A DNA stretch of 64,000 bases from Variovorax sp. Root411 (GCF_001425205.1 NZ_LMDW01000003.1:109301-173300); one strand, 5' to 3'. Counted from the stretch's first letter, positions 28,269 to 37,373 are shown. A program made the numbers and translations. Notes: generated by a model not told the origin, from the sequence alone.

Positions 28269-29117
28269 ATGAAACTCGTCCGCTATGGCAACCCCGGCAA
28301 GGAAAAGCCCGGCCTCATCGACGACAAGGGCCAACTGCGCGACCTGAGCGCGGTCATCAAGGACATCGGTCCCGACCAGCTCGGCGATGCCGCCATTGCC
28401 AAGCTGCGCAAGCAGAAGATCGACAAGCTGCCGCTCGTGCGCGGCAAGCCGCGCTTCGGCAGCCCCGTGGCCAACGTCGGCAAGTTCATCGCCATCGGCC
28501 TCAACTACGCGGACCACGCGGCCGAGTCGGGCCTGCCGGTGCCCAAGGAACCCGTGGTGTTCACCAAGGCCACGAGCTGCATCCAGGGCCCCAACGACCC
28601 GGTGATGCTGCCCAAGGGCTCCGTCAAGACCGACTGGGAAGTCGAGCTCGGCGTGGTCATCGGCACGCGCGCACGTTATGTGTCGCAGAAGAGCGCGCTC
28701 GACTATGTGGCCGGCTACTGCACCATCAACGACGTCAGCGAGCGCGAATACCAGATCGAGCGCGGCGGCACCTGGGACAAGGGCAAGGGCTGCGACACCT
28801 TCGGCCCGCTCGGCCCCTGGCTCGTGACGCGCGACGAAATCGAGAACCCGCAGAAGCTCTCGATGTGGCTCGACCTGAACGGCCAACGCGTGCAGACAGG
28901 CAGCACCAGGACCATGATCTTCAGCGTCGCCAAGATCGTGAGCTACGTGAGCCAGTTCATGACCCTGATGCCCGGCGACGTCATCACCACCGGCACGCCG
29001 CCCGGCGTGGGCATGGGCATGAAGCCGCCGCTGTTCCTGAAGAAGGGCGACGTGATGACGCTGGGCATCGAAGGCCTGGGCGAACAACGCCAGGAAGTGA
29101 TCCCCTTCAAGCTCTGA
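28269..29117 (+). CDS. FAH-family 2,4-diketo-3-deoxy-sugar-acid hydrolase
   Basis: A 282-residue fumarylacetoacetate-hydrolase-fold enzyme. IAIGLNYADHAAE at about residues 76-88 is the family entry motif. The metal ligands lie in TDWEVELGVVIG (about 121-132) and in YCTINDVSERE (about 150-160), and TTGTPPGVGMG near 240 is the usual substrate loop. The two-domain layout with an N-terminal cap of about 70 residues matches hydrolases that split 2,4-diketo-3-deoxy-fuconate or 2,4-dioxopentanoate types into pyruvate and a small hydroxy acid. It is 88 bases behind the SDR gene on the same strand. Annotation as ureidoglycolate lyase would be a frequent but doubtful alternative. Confidence 0.88.
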   Translation: MKLVRYGNPGKEKPGLIDDKGQLRDLSAVIKDIGPDQLGDAAIAKLRKQKIDKLPLVRGKPRFGSPVANVGKFIAIGLNYADHAAESGLPVPKEPVVFTKATSCIQGPNDPVMLPKGSVKTDWEVELGVVIGTRARYVSQKSALDYVAGYCTINDVSEREYQIERGGTWDKGKGCDTFGPLGPWLVTRDEIENPQKLSMWLDLNGQRVQTGSTRTMIFSVAKIVSYVSQFMTLMPGDVITTGTPPGVGMGMKPPLFLKKGDVMTLGIEGLGEQRQEVIPFKL

Positions 29118-29142
29118 TCGAAGCTCTGCGATCATCCGACGG

Positions 29143-29979
29143 ATGAAGACGCCGCCGGACCATCGATCGCAGGTGTTCGGCACGCCCTGGGAGGGCGTGC
29201 ACGGCACCGCGATCGACAGTGCCCGCCACTACGGCCGGCACTGGCATTCGACCTACGGCATCGGCCTGCTCGACCATGGCGCGCAAAGCTCGGCCAGCGG
29301 CCGCGGCAGGGTCGATGCCTATGCGGGCGACCTGATCACCACCAACCCCGGCGAAGTGCACGACGGCCGGCCGCTCGGCGGCCCGTCGCGGCGTTGGCGC
29401 ATGGTGTATTTCGATGCGGCTGTGATGGCGGGCATGCGGGGCGGCGTTGCGACCGGCAGCGTCGAATTCACGCGGCCCGTGCTCAAGGATGAGCGGCTGG
29501 TCCGCACGCTGCGCCGCCTGTTCGCCCGCCTCGATGAATGGCACCGCGCCGCGGGCAATCGCGCGGGCGCCGAGGCCCTCGCTTGCGAGGAGTCCCTGGC
29601 CGAAGCCTGCGCCCTGCTGCTCGACGGCCATTCCACCGCCGTGCCGCAGCCCGAGATCGGCGGTGACGTGCGGCTGGTGCGCGAGCGCCTCGCCGACGAC
29701 CTGCTCGCCGCGCCCACGCTCGATGAACTCGCCGCGATGACCGGCCTCGGCAAGTACCAGGTGCTGCGCCGCTTCGAGAAGGCCTATGGCGTGCCGCCCC
29801 ACGCGTGGCTGCTGCTGCAGCGCGCCGAACGCGCACGCGGCCTGATCCGCCGCGGCACGGGCCTCGCGGACGCCGCTGCTGCAAGCGGCTTCGCGGACCA
29901 GAGCCACATGACGCGCATCTTCGCGCGCCAGTTCGGCTTCACGCCCGGCGCGTGGCAGAGGACGTGCGGCCTGCCGTAG
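29143..29979 (+). CDS. AraC-family transcriptional regulator
   Basis: A 278-residue activator with an N-terminal cupin-like sensing domain (HWHSTYGIGLLDHG near residue 33, DAYAGDLITTNPGEVHDG near 58) and a C-terminal pair of helix-turn-helix motifs. The first HTH is LDELAAMTGLGKYQVLRRFEKAYG near 200; the second is LADAAAASGFADQSHMTRIFARQFG near 242, where the GFADQSHMTRIF pattern is diagnostic. It follows the hydrolase gene by 25 bases and could respond to the same pathway, or control a distant target. No operator is evident at its promoter. Confidence 0.88.
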   Translation: MKTPPDHRSQVFGTPWEGVHGTAIDSARHYGRHWHSTYGIGLLDHGAQSSASGRGRVDAYAGDLITTNPGEVHDGRPLGGPSRRWRMVYFDAAVMAGMRGGVATGSVEFTRPVLKDERLVRTLRRLFARLDEWHRAAGNRAGAEALACEESLAEACALLLDGHSTAVPQPEIGGDVRLVRERLADDLLAAPTLDELAAMTGLGKYQVLRRFEKAYGVPPHAWLLLQRAERARGLIRRGTGLADAAAASGFADQSHMTRIFARQFGFTPGAWQRTCGLP

Positions 29980-29982
29980 CGT

Positions 29983-30870
29983 TCAGCGCAGCACGCGGAT
30001 CAGTTCGTCGTACACCAGCCGTACGCGCGCCGGCACCGGCGCGCGCTGCGAGCGGTAGACATGGATCGGCCAGGGCTCGGGCGCCTCGGCCTCGAGCACC
30101 GCCACCAACTCGCCCGATTGCAGCAGCGGCTCGGCCAGCGGGCCCACGAGCTGGCCGAAGCCCAGGCCTGCGCGCACCGCGGCGCACTCGGCATCGACGT
30201 CGTCGGTGACGAAGGACGGCGCGGCGACCGGCACCTGCCGCCCCTTGCTGAAGAACCACGACCACGGGCGGCCCGAGCTGCGGTCCATCAGCGCGGTGAG
30301 CGGAAAGCCGGGCAACTCGTCGAGGCTCTTCGGAATGCCAGTGCGCTCGATCAGCGCCGGCGCGGCGACCACATAGAGGCGCATCTTGCCGACGGTGCGC
30401 GCGACGAAGCGCGCATCGCGGATGGGGCCTGCCCGCACCCCGATGTCGATCTGCTCGTCGACCACGTCGGCATGGGTTTCCGACAGCCTCAGGTCGAGCA
30501 CCAGGCCGGGATGCTCGGCCAGCATCGGTGCCAGCACCTGCGGGATCAGCCGGCGGCCGAACACGTTGGGCGCGGTGACGCGCACCGTGCCCGCGTGCTG
30601 CGACAGCGCGCGCCGGTCGGTGCGGTGGAACAGTGCGTCGACGCCGCCCACCGCGACACGCGCGCGCTGCGCGAGTTGCCGCCCGAAATCGGTGAGCTGC
30701 ACGCCGCGTGTGCTGCGGTGAAAAAGCGGCTCGCCCAGTTCTTCTTCCAGCTCGCGCACCGCACGCGTCACCACCTGCGGCGACACGGACAGGCGCACCG
30801 CAGCTTCGCGGAAGTTGGCGGCATCGGCAGCGGTGAAAAAGACGCGCAGGGCTTCGAGGCGGTTGGACAT
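29983..30870 (-). CDS. LysR-family transcriptional regulator
   Basis: A 295-residue LysR protein. The winged HTH at residues 1-60 contains FFTAADAANFREAAVRLSVSPQVVTRAVRELEEELGEPLFHRS, and the C-terminal half is a periplasmic-binding-like effector domain with GIDIGV-type strands (VDEQIDIGVRAGP). The ATG at 30870 follows AAGGAA by eight bases and matches the family start; the frame extends 23 codons upstream. It is divergent from an SDR gene, which is the usual layout for a LysR protein and its target. Stop codons of this gene and of the AraC gene are three bases apart in convergent orientation. Confidence 0.9.
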   Translation of the reverse strand: MSNRLEALRVFFTAADAANFREAAVRLSVSPQVVTRAVRELEEELGEPLFHRSTRGVQLTDFGRQLAQRARVAVGGVDALFHRTDRRALSQHAGTVRVTAPNVFGRRLIPQVLAPMLAEHPGLVLDLRLSETHADVVDEQIDIGVRAGPIRDARFVARTVGKMRLYVVAAPALIERTGIPKSLDELPGFPLTALMDRSSGRPWSWFFSKGRQVPVAAPSFVTDDVDAECAAVRAGLGFGQLVGPLAEPLLQSGELVAVLEAEAPEPWPIHVYRSQRAPVPARVRLVYDELIRVLR

Positions 30871-30978
30871 GGGGTGTTCCTTTTTGAGGAATTCTGAAGT
30901 CGCCAGAGTTTCATTTACTGGAACGCCTGGATTTTCCACACTGCATGCACTTCTTCAACACACCCGAAAGGAATTTCC

Positions 30979-31737
30979 ATGACATCCGTTCAAGACAACA
31001 TCAAGGGCAAGGTCGCCATCGTCACCGGCGCGAGCAGCGGGCTCGGCGAATCGACGGCGCGCCACCTGGCCGCGCGCGGCGCGAAGGTGGTGCTCGCGGC
31101 GCGCCGCACCGACCGGCTCGACAAGCTCGTCGCCGAGATCCGCGAAGCCGGCGGCGAGGCCATCGCCGTGGCCACCGACGTGGCGAAGCGTGCCGACCTC
31201 GAGAAGCTCGCCGAAGCGACCGTCGAAGCCTTCGGCCGCATCGACGTGCTGGTCAACAACGCGGGCGTGATGCCGCTGTCGCCGCTCGAGAAACTCAAGG
31301 TCGACGAGTGGGACCGCACCATCGACGTCAACATCAAGGGCGTGCTCTACGGCATTGCAGCTGTGCTGCCGCGCATGCAGGCGCAGGGCAGCGGGCACAT
31401 CGTCAACGTCGCTTCCATTGCGGGGTTGAAGGTGTTCACGCCCATCGGCACGGTGTACAGCGCCACCAAGCATGCGGTGCGCGCCATCTCCGAGGGCTTG
31501 CGTGTCGAGGTGGGCAACAGCGGCGTGCGCGTGACCATCGTGTCGCCCGGGGCGGTCGATTCGGAGCTGAAGTTCGGCAGCAGCGATGCCGAGAGCGCGG
31601 CTGGCGTGAAGGCGTTCTACGACGCCAACCAGATCCCCGCGGATTCGGTGGCGCGCGCCGTCGTCTACGCGGTGGAGCAGCCGGCGAACGTGGACATCAA
31701 CGAAGTCGTGCTGCGGCCGGTGTCGCAGGAGTTCTGA
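30979..31737 (+). CDS. SDR-family oxidoreductase
   Basis: A 252-residue classical SDR of the YdfG-like group. VTGASSGLGESTARHL at about residues 15-30 binds NADP, supported by an Arg-rich loop LAARRTDRLDKL that favours NADP over NAD. NNAGVMPLSPL is at about 93-103. The catalytic residues are in NVASIAGLKV (Ser) and YSATKHAV (Tyr, Lys). Members act on 3-hydroxy acids or on unspecific carbonyls; the substrate here is unknown. GAAAGGAA lies before the ATG. It is probably the target of the divergent LysR regulator. Confidence 0.88.
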   Translation: MTSVQDNIKGKVAIVTGASSGLGESTARHLAARGAKVVLAARRTDRLDKLVAEIREAGGEAIAVATDVAKRADLEKLAEATVEAFGRIDVLVNNAGVMPLSPLEKLKVDEWDRTIDVNIKGVLYGIAAVLPRMQAQGSGHIVNVASIAGLKVFTPIGTVYSATKHAVRAISEGLRVEVGNSGVRVTIVSPGAVDSELKFGSSDAESAAGVKAFYDANQIPADSVARAVVYAVEQPANVDINEVVLRPVSQEF

Positions 31738-31749
31738 AAGGAAGTGACA

Positions 31750-31777
31750 GGGACGGGGCCGGTGGCGGCCCCGTCCC
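31750..31777 (+). terminator. Strong hairpin after the SDR gene
   Basis: GGGACGGGGCC and GGCCCCGTCCC form a perfect 11-bp stem around a GGTGGC loop, 12 bases past the SDR stop. The T-run after it is weak (GCGTCAATT), so it may terminate inefficiently or protect the mRNA end. Confidence 0.65.
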
Positions 31778-31842
31778 GCGTCAATTAACCTTCAAACGCC
31801 GAAGGTCTCTTGTGGCCGAAAGTGCAAAGCCCTGCAAAATAG

Positions 31843-31856
31843 AACGACCGTTCGTT
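31843..31856. promoter_or_regulatory. Likely TetR-type operator
   Basis: AACGACCGTTCGTT has 5-base inverted arms (AACGA / TCGTT) and sits 18-31 bases before the TetR ATG. It resembles the AACGACCGTTC-type operators recognised by many TetR regulators of acyl-CoA genes. Confidence 0.5.
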
Positions 31857-31873
31857 TTTCAGGGAATTCCACG

Positions 31874-32560
31874 ATGACCGCCACTGCCGTTTCCGCCAAG
31901 CCCGTGCGTGCCGCCCAGAAGGGCCAGCAGACCAAGGCCATCATCGTCGACGCCGCGCTGGCGCTGGCCGCGCAGATCGGGCTGGAGGGCCTGTCGATCG
32001 GCGCCGTGGCGGAAATCACCAAGATGAGCAAGTCGGGCGTGTTCGCCCACTTCGGCTCGCGCGAGGAACTGCAGATCTCGGTGGTGCGCGAATACCACGC
32101 GCGCTTCGAGCAGGAAGTGTTCTTTCCCGCCCTCGAGGCGCCGCGCGGCCTGCCGCGCCTGCGCGCCATGTTCGCCAACTGGATGAAGCGCACCTCGACC
32201 GAGATCGACTCGGGCTGCATCTACATCAGCGGCGCCTCCGAATTCGACGACCGCCCGGGTCCGGTGCGCGACGCGCTGGTCGAGTCGGTCAGCATCTGGC
32301 AGGCCGCTGTGCTGCGCGCCATCGTGCAGGCACAGAGCGAAGGCCACCTGCGCGCCGACGCCGACGAGCGCCAGGTGGCGTTCGAGATCCACGGCCTGAT
32401 CCTCGCGCTGCACTACGAGGCGCGTTTTCTTCAGGTGCCCGGCTCCATCGGCCGCGCCAAGGTCGGCTTCGACAACATCCTCGCGCGCAGCGCCACGCCC
32501 GACGCGCCGAAGGCCGGGGCCGCTGCGCCGGCGGGCCGCCGCCTCAAGACCGTGCGCTGA
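31874..32560 (+). CDS. TetR/AcrR-family transcriptional regulator
   Basis: A 228-residue repressor. The N-terminal HTH is around residues 15-65 (KAIIVDAALALAAQIGLEGLSIGAVAEITKMSKSGVFAHFGSREEL), with the typical KSGVFAHFGS recognition segment. The C-terminal domain contains GCIYISGASEFDDRPGPVRDAL near residue 115, a pattern found in TetR_C regulators of fatty-acid genes. An operator-like palindrome lies just upstream, indicating autoregulation. It is the first gene before a long acyl-CoA operon on the same strand. The inducing ligand is probably an acyl-CoA, but that is inference. Confidence 0.9.
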   Translation: MTATAVSAKPVRAAQKGQQTKAIIVDAALALAAQIGLEGLSIGAVAEITKMSKSGVFAHFGSREELQISVVREYHARFEQEVFFPALEAPRGLPRLRAMFANWMKRTSTEIDSGCIYISGASEFDDRPGPVRDALVESVSIWQAAVLRAIVQAQSEGHLRADADERQVAFEIHGLILALHYEARFLQVPGSIGRAKVGFDNILARSATPDAPKAGAAAPAGRRLKTVR

Positions 32561-32634
32561 GGCGCGTGGCCTGTCCCCGTTTTCTGTTTTCCCCTTTTTC
32601 TTTTTCTATCTAGCTTCGACCAGGAGAGTTCCGG

Positions 32635-34431
32635 ATGCCCACCTACAACCCACCCGTACGCGACATGCAGTTCGTGCTGCACGAAGTGCTCAACGTTGCC
32701 GAGGAACTCAAGGCGCTGCCGGCCCACGCCGAAACCGACGCCGACACCATCAACGCGGTGATCGAAGAGGCCGGCAAGTTCGCTGCCGAGGTGGCTTTCC
32801 CGCTGAACATCAGCGGCGACGAAGAGGGCTGCACGCTCGACAAGACCACGCACGAAGTGAAGACGCCCAAGGGCTTCAAGGACGCCTACGCCAAGTACGT
32901 CGAAGGCGGCTGGCCCGCGCTGTCGTGCGACCCGGCCTTCGGCGGCCAGGGCCTGCCCTTCGTGGTGAACCAGTGCCTGTTCGAGATGCTCAACAGCGCC
33001 AACCAGGCCTGGACCATGTATCCCGGCCTTTCGCACGGCGCGTACGAAGCGCTCGTGGCGCACGGCACCGACGAACAGAAGAAGACCTACCTGCCCAAGC
33101 TCACGAGCGGCGAGTGGACCGGCACCATGTGCCTGACCGAACCCCATTGCGGCACCGACCTCGGCCTGCTGCGCACCAAGGCCGAGCCGCAGCCCGACGG
33201 CACCTACCGCATCACCGGCAGCAAGATCTTCATCTCGGCCGGCGAGCACGACATGACGAGCAACATCATTCACCTGGTGCTTGCCCGCCTGCCCGATGCG
33301 CCCAGGGGCAGCAAGGGCATCAGCCTGTTCGTGGTGCCGAAGTTCAAGGTCAAGGCCGACGGCTCGCTCGGCGAGCGCAACCCGATCTTCTGCGCCGGCC
33401 TGGAGCACAAGATGGGCATCCACGGCAACGCCACCGCGCAGATCGTGATCGAAGGCGCCACCGGCACGCTGGTGGGCGAGCCCAACAAGGGCCTGGCCGC
33501 GATGTTCGTGATGATGAACGCCGCGCGCCTGGGCGTGGGCAATCAGTCGCTGGGCCTGACCGAAGTGGCCTACCAGAATGCGCTGGCCTACGCCAAGGAC
33601 CGCGTGCAGATGCGCTCGCTCTCGGGCGTGAAGGCCAAGGACAAGGAAGCCGACCCGATCATCGTGCACCCCGACGTGCGCAAGATGCTGCTCACGGCCA
33701 AGGCGTATGCCGAAGGCGGCCGCGCGCTGCAGATCTTCTGCACGCTGCTGCTCGACAAGGAACACAACCACCCCGACGAGAAGGTGCGCAAGGACTCGGG
33801 CGAGCTCGTCGCGCTGCTGACACCCATCGTCAAGGCCTTCATCACCGACAACGGCCACACCGCGACCAACGCCTGCATGCAGGTGTTCGGCGGCCACGGC
33901 TTCATCAAGGAATGGGGCATGGAGCAGTTCGTGCGCGACAACCGCATCAACATGATCTATGAAGGCACCAACACCATCCAGTCGCTCGACCTGCTGGGCC
34001 GCAAGGTGCTGGGCAACAACGGCGCGTCGCTGAAGAAGTTCGGCAAGCTCGTCGCGAAGCTGGTGGAAGAAGAGGGCGTGAACGAGAAGATGGCCGAGTT
34101 CATCAACCCGATCGCGATGCTCGGCGACCAGCTCACCAAGTTCACGACCGAGATCGGCTTCAAGGGCTTCCAGAACCCCGACGAAGTGGGCGCCGCCGCG
34201 GTCGACTACCTGCGCGTGGCCGGCCACTTCGTGTTCGGCTACCTGTTCGCACGCATGGCGCAGGTGGCGCTGCGCGAAATTGCCGCCGGCAATACCGACC
34301 CGTTCTACGTCGCCAAGCTGCAGACCGCACGCTTCTACTTCGCCAAGCTGTTCCCCGAGACCGCGACGCTGATGCGTACCGCGCGCGCCGGCAGCAAGGT
34401 GCTGATGGACACCGACGCAGCGCTGGCCTGA
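32635..34431 (+). CDS. Acyl-CoA dehydrogenase with C-terminal extension
   Basis: A 598-residue flavoprotein catalysing the first oxidation of beta-oxidation. The FAD/substrate region CLTEPHCGTDLGLLRTKA is near residue 164, MNAARLGVGNQSLGLTEVA near 296, FGGHGFIKEWGMEQFVRDNRI near 421 and the catalytic-Glu segment MIYEGTNTIQS near 440. The last 130 residues form the extra helical domain of the roughly 600-residue DmdC-type enzymes, which also serve medium- and long-chain or aryl-acyl-CoAs. AGGAGAG precedes the ATG. It leads the operon of hydratase/dehydrogenase, thiolase and thioesterases. Confidence 0.94.
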   Translation: MPTYNPPVRDMQFVLHEVLNVAEELKALPAHAETDADTINAVIEEAGKFAAEVAFPLNISGDEEGCTLDKTTHEVKTPKGFKDAYAKYVEGGWPALSCDPAFGGQGLPFVVNQCLFEMLNSANQAWTMYPGLSHGAYEALVAHGTDEQKKTYLPKLTSGEWTGTMCLTEPHCGTDLGLLRTKAEPQPDGTYRITGSKIFISAGEHDMTSNIIHLVLARLPDAPRGSKGISLFVVPKFKVKADGSLGERNPIFCAGLEHKMGIHGNATAQIVIEGATGTLVGEPNKGLAAMFVMMNAARLGVGNQSLGLTEVAYQNALAYAKDRVQMRSLSGVKAKDKEADPIIVHPDVRKMLLTAKAYAEGGRALQIFCTLLLDKEHNHPDEKVRKDSGELVALLTPIVKAFITDNGHTATNACMQVFGGHGFIKEWGMEQFVRDNRINMIYEGTNTIQSLDLLGRKVLGNNGASLKKFGKLVAKLVEEEGVNEKMAEFINPIAMLGDQLTKFTTEIGFKGFQNPDEVGAAAVDYLRVAGHFVFGYLFARMAQVALREIAAGNTDPFYVAKLQTARFYFAKLFPETATLMRTARAGSKVLMDTDAALA

Positions 34432-34472
34432 AGCCCACAGGTCTTTCTTCAACACTCCAACGGAAGCCGCTC

Positions 34473-34919
34473 ATGAAAGCAACGCTTGCAGCAGTCCTGT
34501 TCACCGTCACCGCTGCGTCGTCGGCCATGGCCCAGGGCACCGCTGTCACGCCGGTGGGCTTGTGGCGCAACGTCGACGACAAGACCGGCGAGGTCAAGGC
34601 CGAGATCCGCATCGCCGAGGCCAACGGCGCGCTGCTCGGCCGCATCGAGAAGTCGTTGAAGAAGGACGCCAAGCCCGACGCGGTCTGCGATGAATGCAGC
34701 GACGACCGCAAGGGCAAGCCCATCGCGGGCCTGGAGATCATCCGCGGCGGCAAGAAGGCCGAGGCCAAGGACGTCTGGGAAGGCGGCAAGATCCTCGACC
34801 CCGAGAACGGCAAGGAATACCGCGCGAGCTTCACGCCCATCGAGGGCGGCAAGAAGCTCGAAGTGCGCGGCTACCTCGGCCCCTTCTGGCGCACCCAAAC
34901 CTGGAACCGCGCGCAGTGA
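34473..34919 (+). CDS. DUF2147 family secreted protein
   Basis: A 148-residue exported protein. The signal peptide covers residues 1-20 (hydrophobic AAVLFTVTAAS with AMA before the cleavage site). The mature part has GLWRNVDDKTGEVKAEIRI at its start, GLEIIRGGKKAEAKDVWEGGKILDPENGKEY-type central strands and YLGPFWRTQTWNR at the end, all typical of DUF2147. The family is a small periplasmic lipocalin-like beta-barrel of unknown function, often found beside acyl-CoA genes. It lies 41 bases after the acyl-CoA dehydrogenase gene and probably belongs to the operon. Confidence 0.88.
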   Translation: MKATLAAVLFTVTAASSAMAQGTAVTPVGLWRNVDDKTGEVKAEIRIAEANGALLGRIEKSLKKDAKPDAVCDECSDDRKGKPIAGLEIIRGGKKAEAKDVWEGGKILDPENGKEYRASFTPIEGGKKLEVRGYLGPFWRTQTWNRAQ

Positions 34920-34959
34920 ACAAGCTTGCGCGCAACCTATCCAAGAAATACCAAGCAAC

Positions 34960-37359
34960 ATGTCCCGATTTCAAGTGAAGAAGGTCGCCGTGCTCGGCGC
35001 CGGCGTGATGGGCGCGCAGATTGCGGCCCATCTCGTCAACGTGCGCGTGCCCGTCGTGCTGTTCGACCTGGCCGCGAAGGAAGGCCCGAAGAACGGCATC
35101 GTCACGCGCGCCATCGACAACCTCAAGAAGCTCAAGCCCGCGCCGCTCGGCGACGTGGCCGATGCCGTGTTGATCGAGCAGGCCAACTACGAAGACGACC
35201 TCGCCAAGCTCGGCGAGTGCGATCTCATCATCGAGGCCATTGCCGAGCGCATGGATTGGAAGCTCGATCTGTACAAGAAGATCGCGCCCCACGTGGCCAA
35301 GCATTCGATCCTGGCCTCGAACACCTCGGGCCTGTCGATCACCAAGCTGAGCGAGGCGCTGCCCGAAGCGCTGAAGCCGCGCTTCTGCGGCATTCACTTC
35401 TTCAACCCGCCGCGCTACATGTTCCTCGTGGAGCTGATCAACACGCCCACCACGCAACCGCAGGTGCTCGACGACCTCGAGGCCTTCGTCACCAGCACGC
35501 TGGGCAAGGGCGTGGTGCGCGCGCACGACACGCCCAACTTCATCGCCAACCGCGTCGGCATCGCCGGCATGCTGGCCACGCTGAAGGAAGTCGAGAAGTT
35601 CGGCCTCACGCCCGACGTGGTGGACGACCTCACGGGCAAGAAGCTGGGCCGCGCCAGCTCGGGCACCTTCCGCACCGCCGACGTGGTGGGCCTGGACACC
35701 ATGGCCCACGTCGTGAAGACGCTGCAGGACAACCTCAACGCCGAGAGCGATCCGTTCTACGCCAACTTCGCGACGCCGCCGGTGCTCGCCAAGCTGCTCG
35801 AACTCGGCAACCTGGGCCAGAAGACCAAGGCCGGCTTCTTCAAGAAGGCCGGCCGCGACATCCTGCGCTTCGACCTGAAGAGCGGCGAGTACGTGCCTGC
35901 CGGCGCCAAGGCCGACGAGGTGTACGGCCGCATGCTCAAGAAGCCCGCGGGCGAGCGCCTGAAGCTGCTGCGCGAGAGCGAAGGGCCGCAGGGGCAGTTC
36001 CTCTGGGCGATCCTGCGCGACGGCTTCCACTATGCCGCCGTGCACCTGGCCGACATCGCCGAGAGCGCGCGCGACATCGACTTCGCGATGCGATGGGGCT
36101 TCGGCATGAAGCAGGGCCCGTTCGAACTCTGGCAGGAAGCAGGATGGGCGCAGGTCGCCAAGTGGGTGCAGGAAGACATCGATGCCGGCAAGGCGCTGAG
36201 CAGCGCTGCGCTGCCGAAGTGGGTGTTCGAAGGCCCGGTGGCCGAGGCTGGCGGCGTTCACACGCCCGAAGGCTCGTGGAGCGCGTCGCAGAACGAGTTC
36301 GTGCCGCAGCGCAAGCTGCCCGTGCATGACCGCCAGTTGTTTCCGGAAAGCGTGCTCGGTGCGAATGCGGCCGACGCCAACACCGCGGGCACCACGATCA
36401 GCGACGAAGGGGATGTGCGCGTGTGGACGCTGGATGGTGAAGTGCTCATCGCGAGCATCCATTCGAAGATGCACGCCATCAGCCCCGACGTGGCCGAGGC
36501 GCTGGGCGCCGCAGTCGACCTGGCCGAAGCCGAATACAAGGGCCTCGTGATCTGGTCGCCCGATGAGATGTTCTCGGTCGGCGCCGACCTGCAGTCGATG
36601 CTGCCGGCCTTCGTGGTCGCGGGCATCGGCGCGGTGGAGGGCGCCGAGCAGGAGCTGCAGAACGTGATGCTCAAGATCCGCTACGCCAGCGTGCCGGTGA
36701 TCTCCGCGGTGCGCGGCATGGCGCTGGGCGGCGGCTGCGAGCTGGCCATTCACTCGGCCAAGCGGGTCGCGGCAATGGAAAGCTACATCGGCCTGGTCGA
36801 AGTCGGCGTGGGGCTGATTCCCGGCGCGGGCGGCCTGACCTACATCGCGCGCCGCGCGGCCGAGAACGCCTCGGCTTCGACGGGCACCGACCTGCTGCCG
36901 TTCCTCACCGAAGGCTTCACCGCCGCCGCAATGGCCAAGGTGGGCACCGGCGCGCTCGACTCGAAGAAGCTCGGGTATTTGCTCGACAGCGACGTGATCG
37001 TGCCGAACAAGGACGAGCTGCTGTACGTGGCGCTGCAGCAGGCCAAGGCCATGGCCGACGCCGGCTACCGCCCACCGCTGCGCCGCAGCTTCCGCGTGGC
37101 GGGCCGCAGCGGCGCCGCGACGATCAAGGGCCAGCTCGTGAACATGCGCGACGGCGGCTTCATCAGCGCGCACGACTTCCACATTGCGAGCCTGATCGCG
37201 AACGTGGTGACCGGCGGTGATGTGGATGCGGGATCGCTCGTGACCGAGGAGTACCTGATGACGCTGGAACGCAAGGCGTTCTGCTCGCTGATCGTGCATC
37301 CGAAGACGCAGGAGCGGATCATGGGGATGTTGAGCACGGGGAAGCCGGTGCGTAACTGA
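34960..37359 (+). CDS. 3-hydroxyacyl-CoA dehydrogenase / enoyl-CoA hydratase fusion
   Basis: A 799-residue bifunctional beta-oxidation enzyme of the FadN type, with the dehydrogenase first and the hydratase last. GAGVMGAQIAAHLV at residues 13-26 binds NAD, SNTSGLSITKL at about 120-130 and HFFNPPRYMFLVEL at about 145-158 carry the 3-HCDH catalytic His. The C-terminal crotonase domain starts near residue 490 and has the oxyanion-hole segment RGMALGGGCELAIHSA near 585 and GLVEVGVGLIPGAGG near 610. I start it at the ATG at 34960; the longer open frame overlaps DUF2147 in another register. It sits inside the TetR-controlled operon. Confidence 0.93.
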   Translation: MSRFQVKKVAVLGAGVMGAQIAAHLVNVRVPVVLFDLAAKEGPKNGIVTRAIDNLKKLKPAPLGDVADAVLIEQANYEDDLAKLGECDLIIEAIAERMDWKLDLYKKIAPHVAKHSILASNTSGLSITKLSEALPEALKPRFCGIHFFNPPRYMFLVELINTPTTQPQVLDDLEAFVTSTLGKGVVRAHDTPNFIANRVGIAGMLATLKEVEKFGLTPDVVDDLTGKKLGRASSGTFRTADVVGLDTMAHVVKTLQDNLNAESDPFYANFATPPVLAKLLELGNLGQKTKAGFFKKAGRDILRFDLKSGEYVPAGAKADEVYGRMLKKPAGERLKLLRESEGPQGQFLWAILRDGFHYAAVHLADIAESARDIDFAMRWGFGMKQGPFELWQEAGWAQVAKWVQEDIDAGKALSSAALPKWVFEGPVAEAGGVHTPEGSWSASQNEFVPQRKLPVHDRQLFPESVLGANAADANTAGTTISDEGDVRVWTLDGEVLIASIHSKMHAISPDVAEALGAAVDLAEAEYKGLVIWSPDEMFSVGADLQSMLPAFVVAGIGAVEGAEQELQNVMLKIRYASVPVISAVRGMALGGGCELAIHSAKRVAAMESYIGLVEVGVGLIPGAGGLTYIARRAAENASASTGTDLLPFLTEGFTAAAMAKVGTGALDSKKLGYLLDSDVIVPNKDELLYVALQQAKAMADAGYRPPLRRSFRVAGRSGAATIKGQLVNMRDGGFISAHDFHIASLIANVVTGGDVDAGSLVTEEYLMTLERKAFCSLIVHPKTQERIMGMLSTGKPVRN

Positions 37360-37373
37360 CGCCTGCAAAGACC

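Noticed and set aside
32431..34455. 674-codon minus-strand open frame opposite the acyl-CoA dehydrogenase
   Set aside because: Antisense shadow of a well-supported gene; repetitive Val/Ala/His/Arg composition.
34831..37368. 845-codon minus-strand open frame opposite the HCDH/ECH fusion
   Set aside because: The plus strand encodes an unmistakable enzyme with all motifs. The antisense translation is low-complexity and lacks a ribosome binding site.
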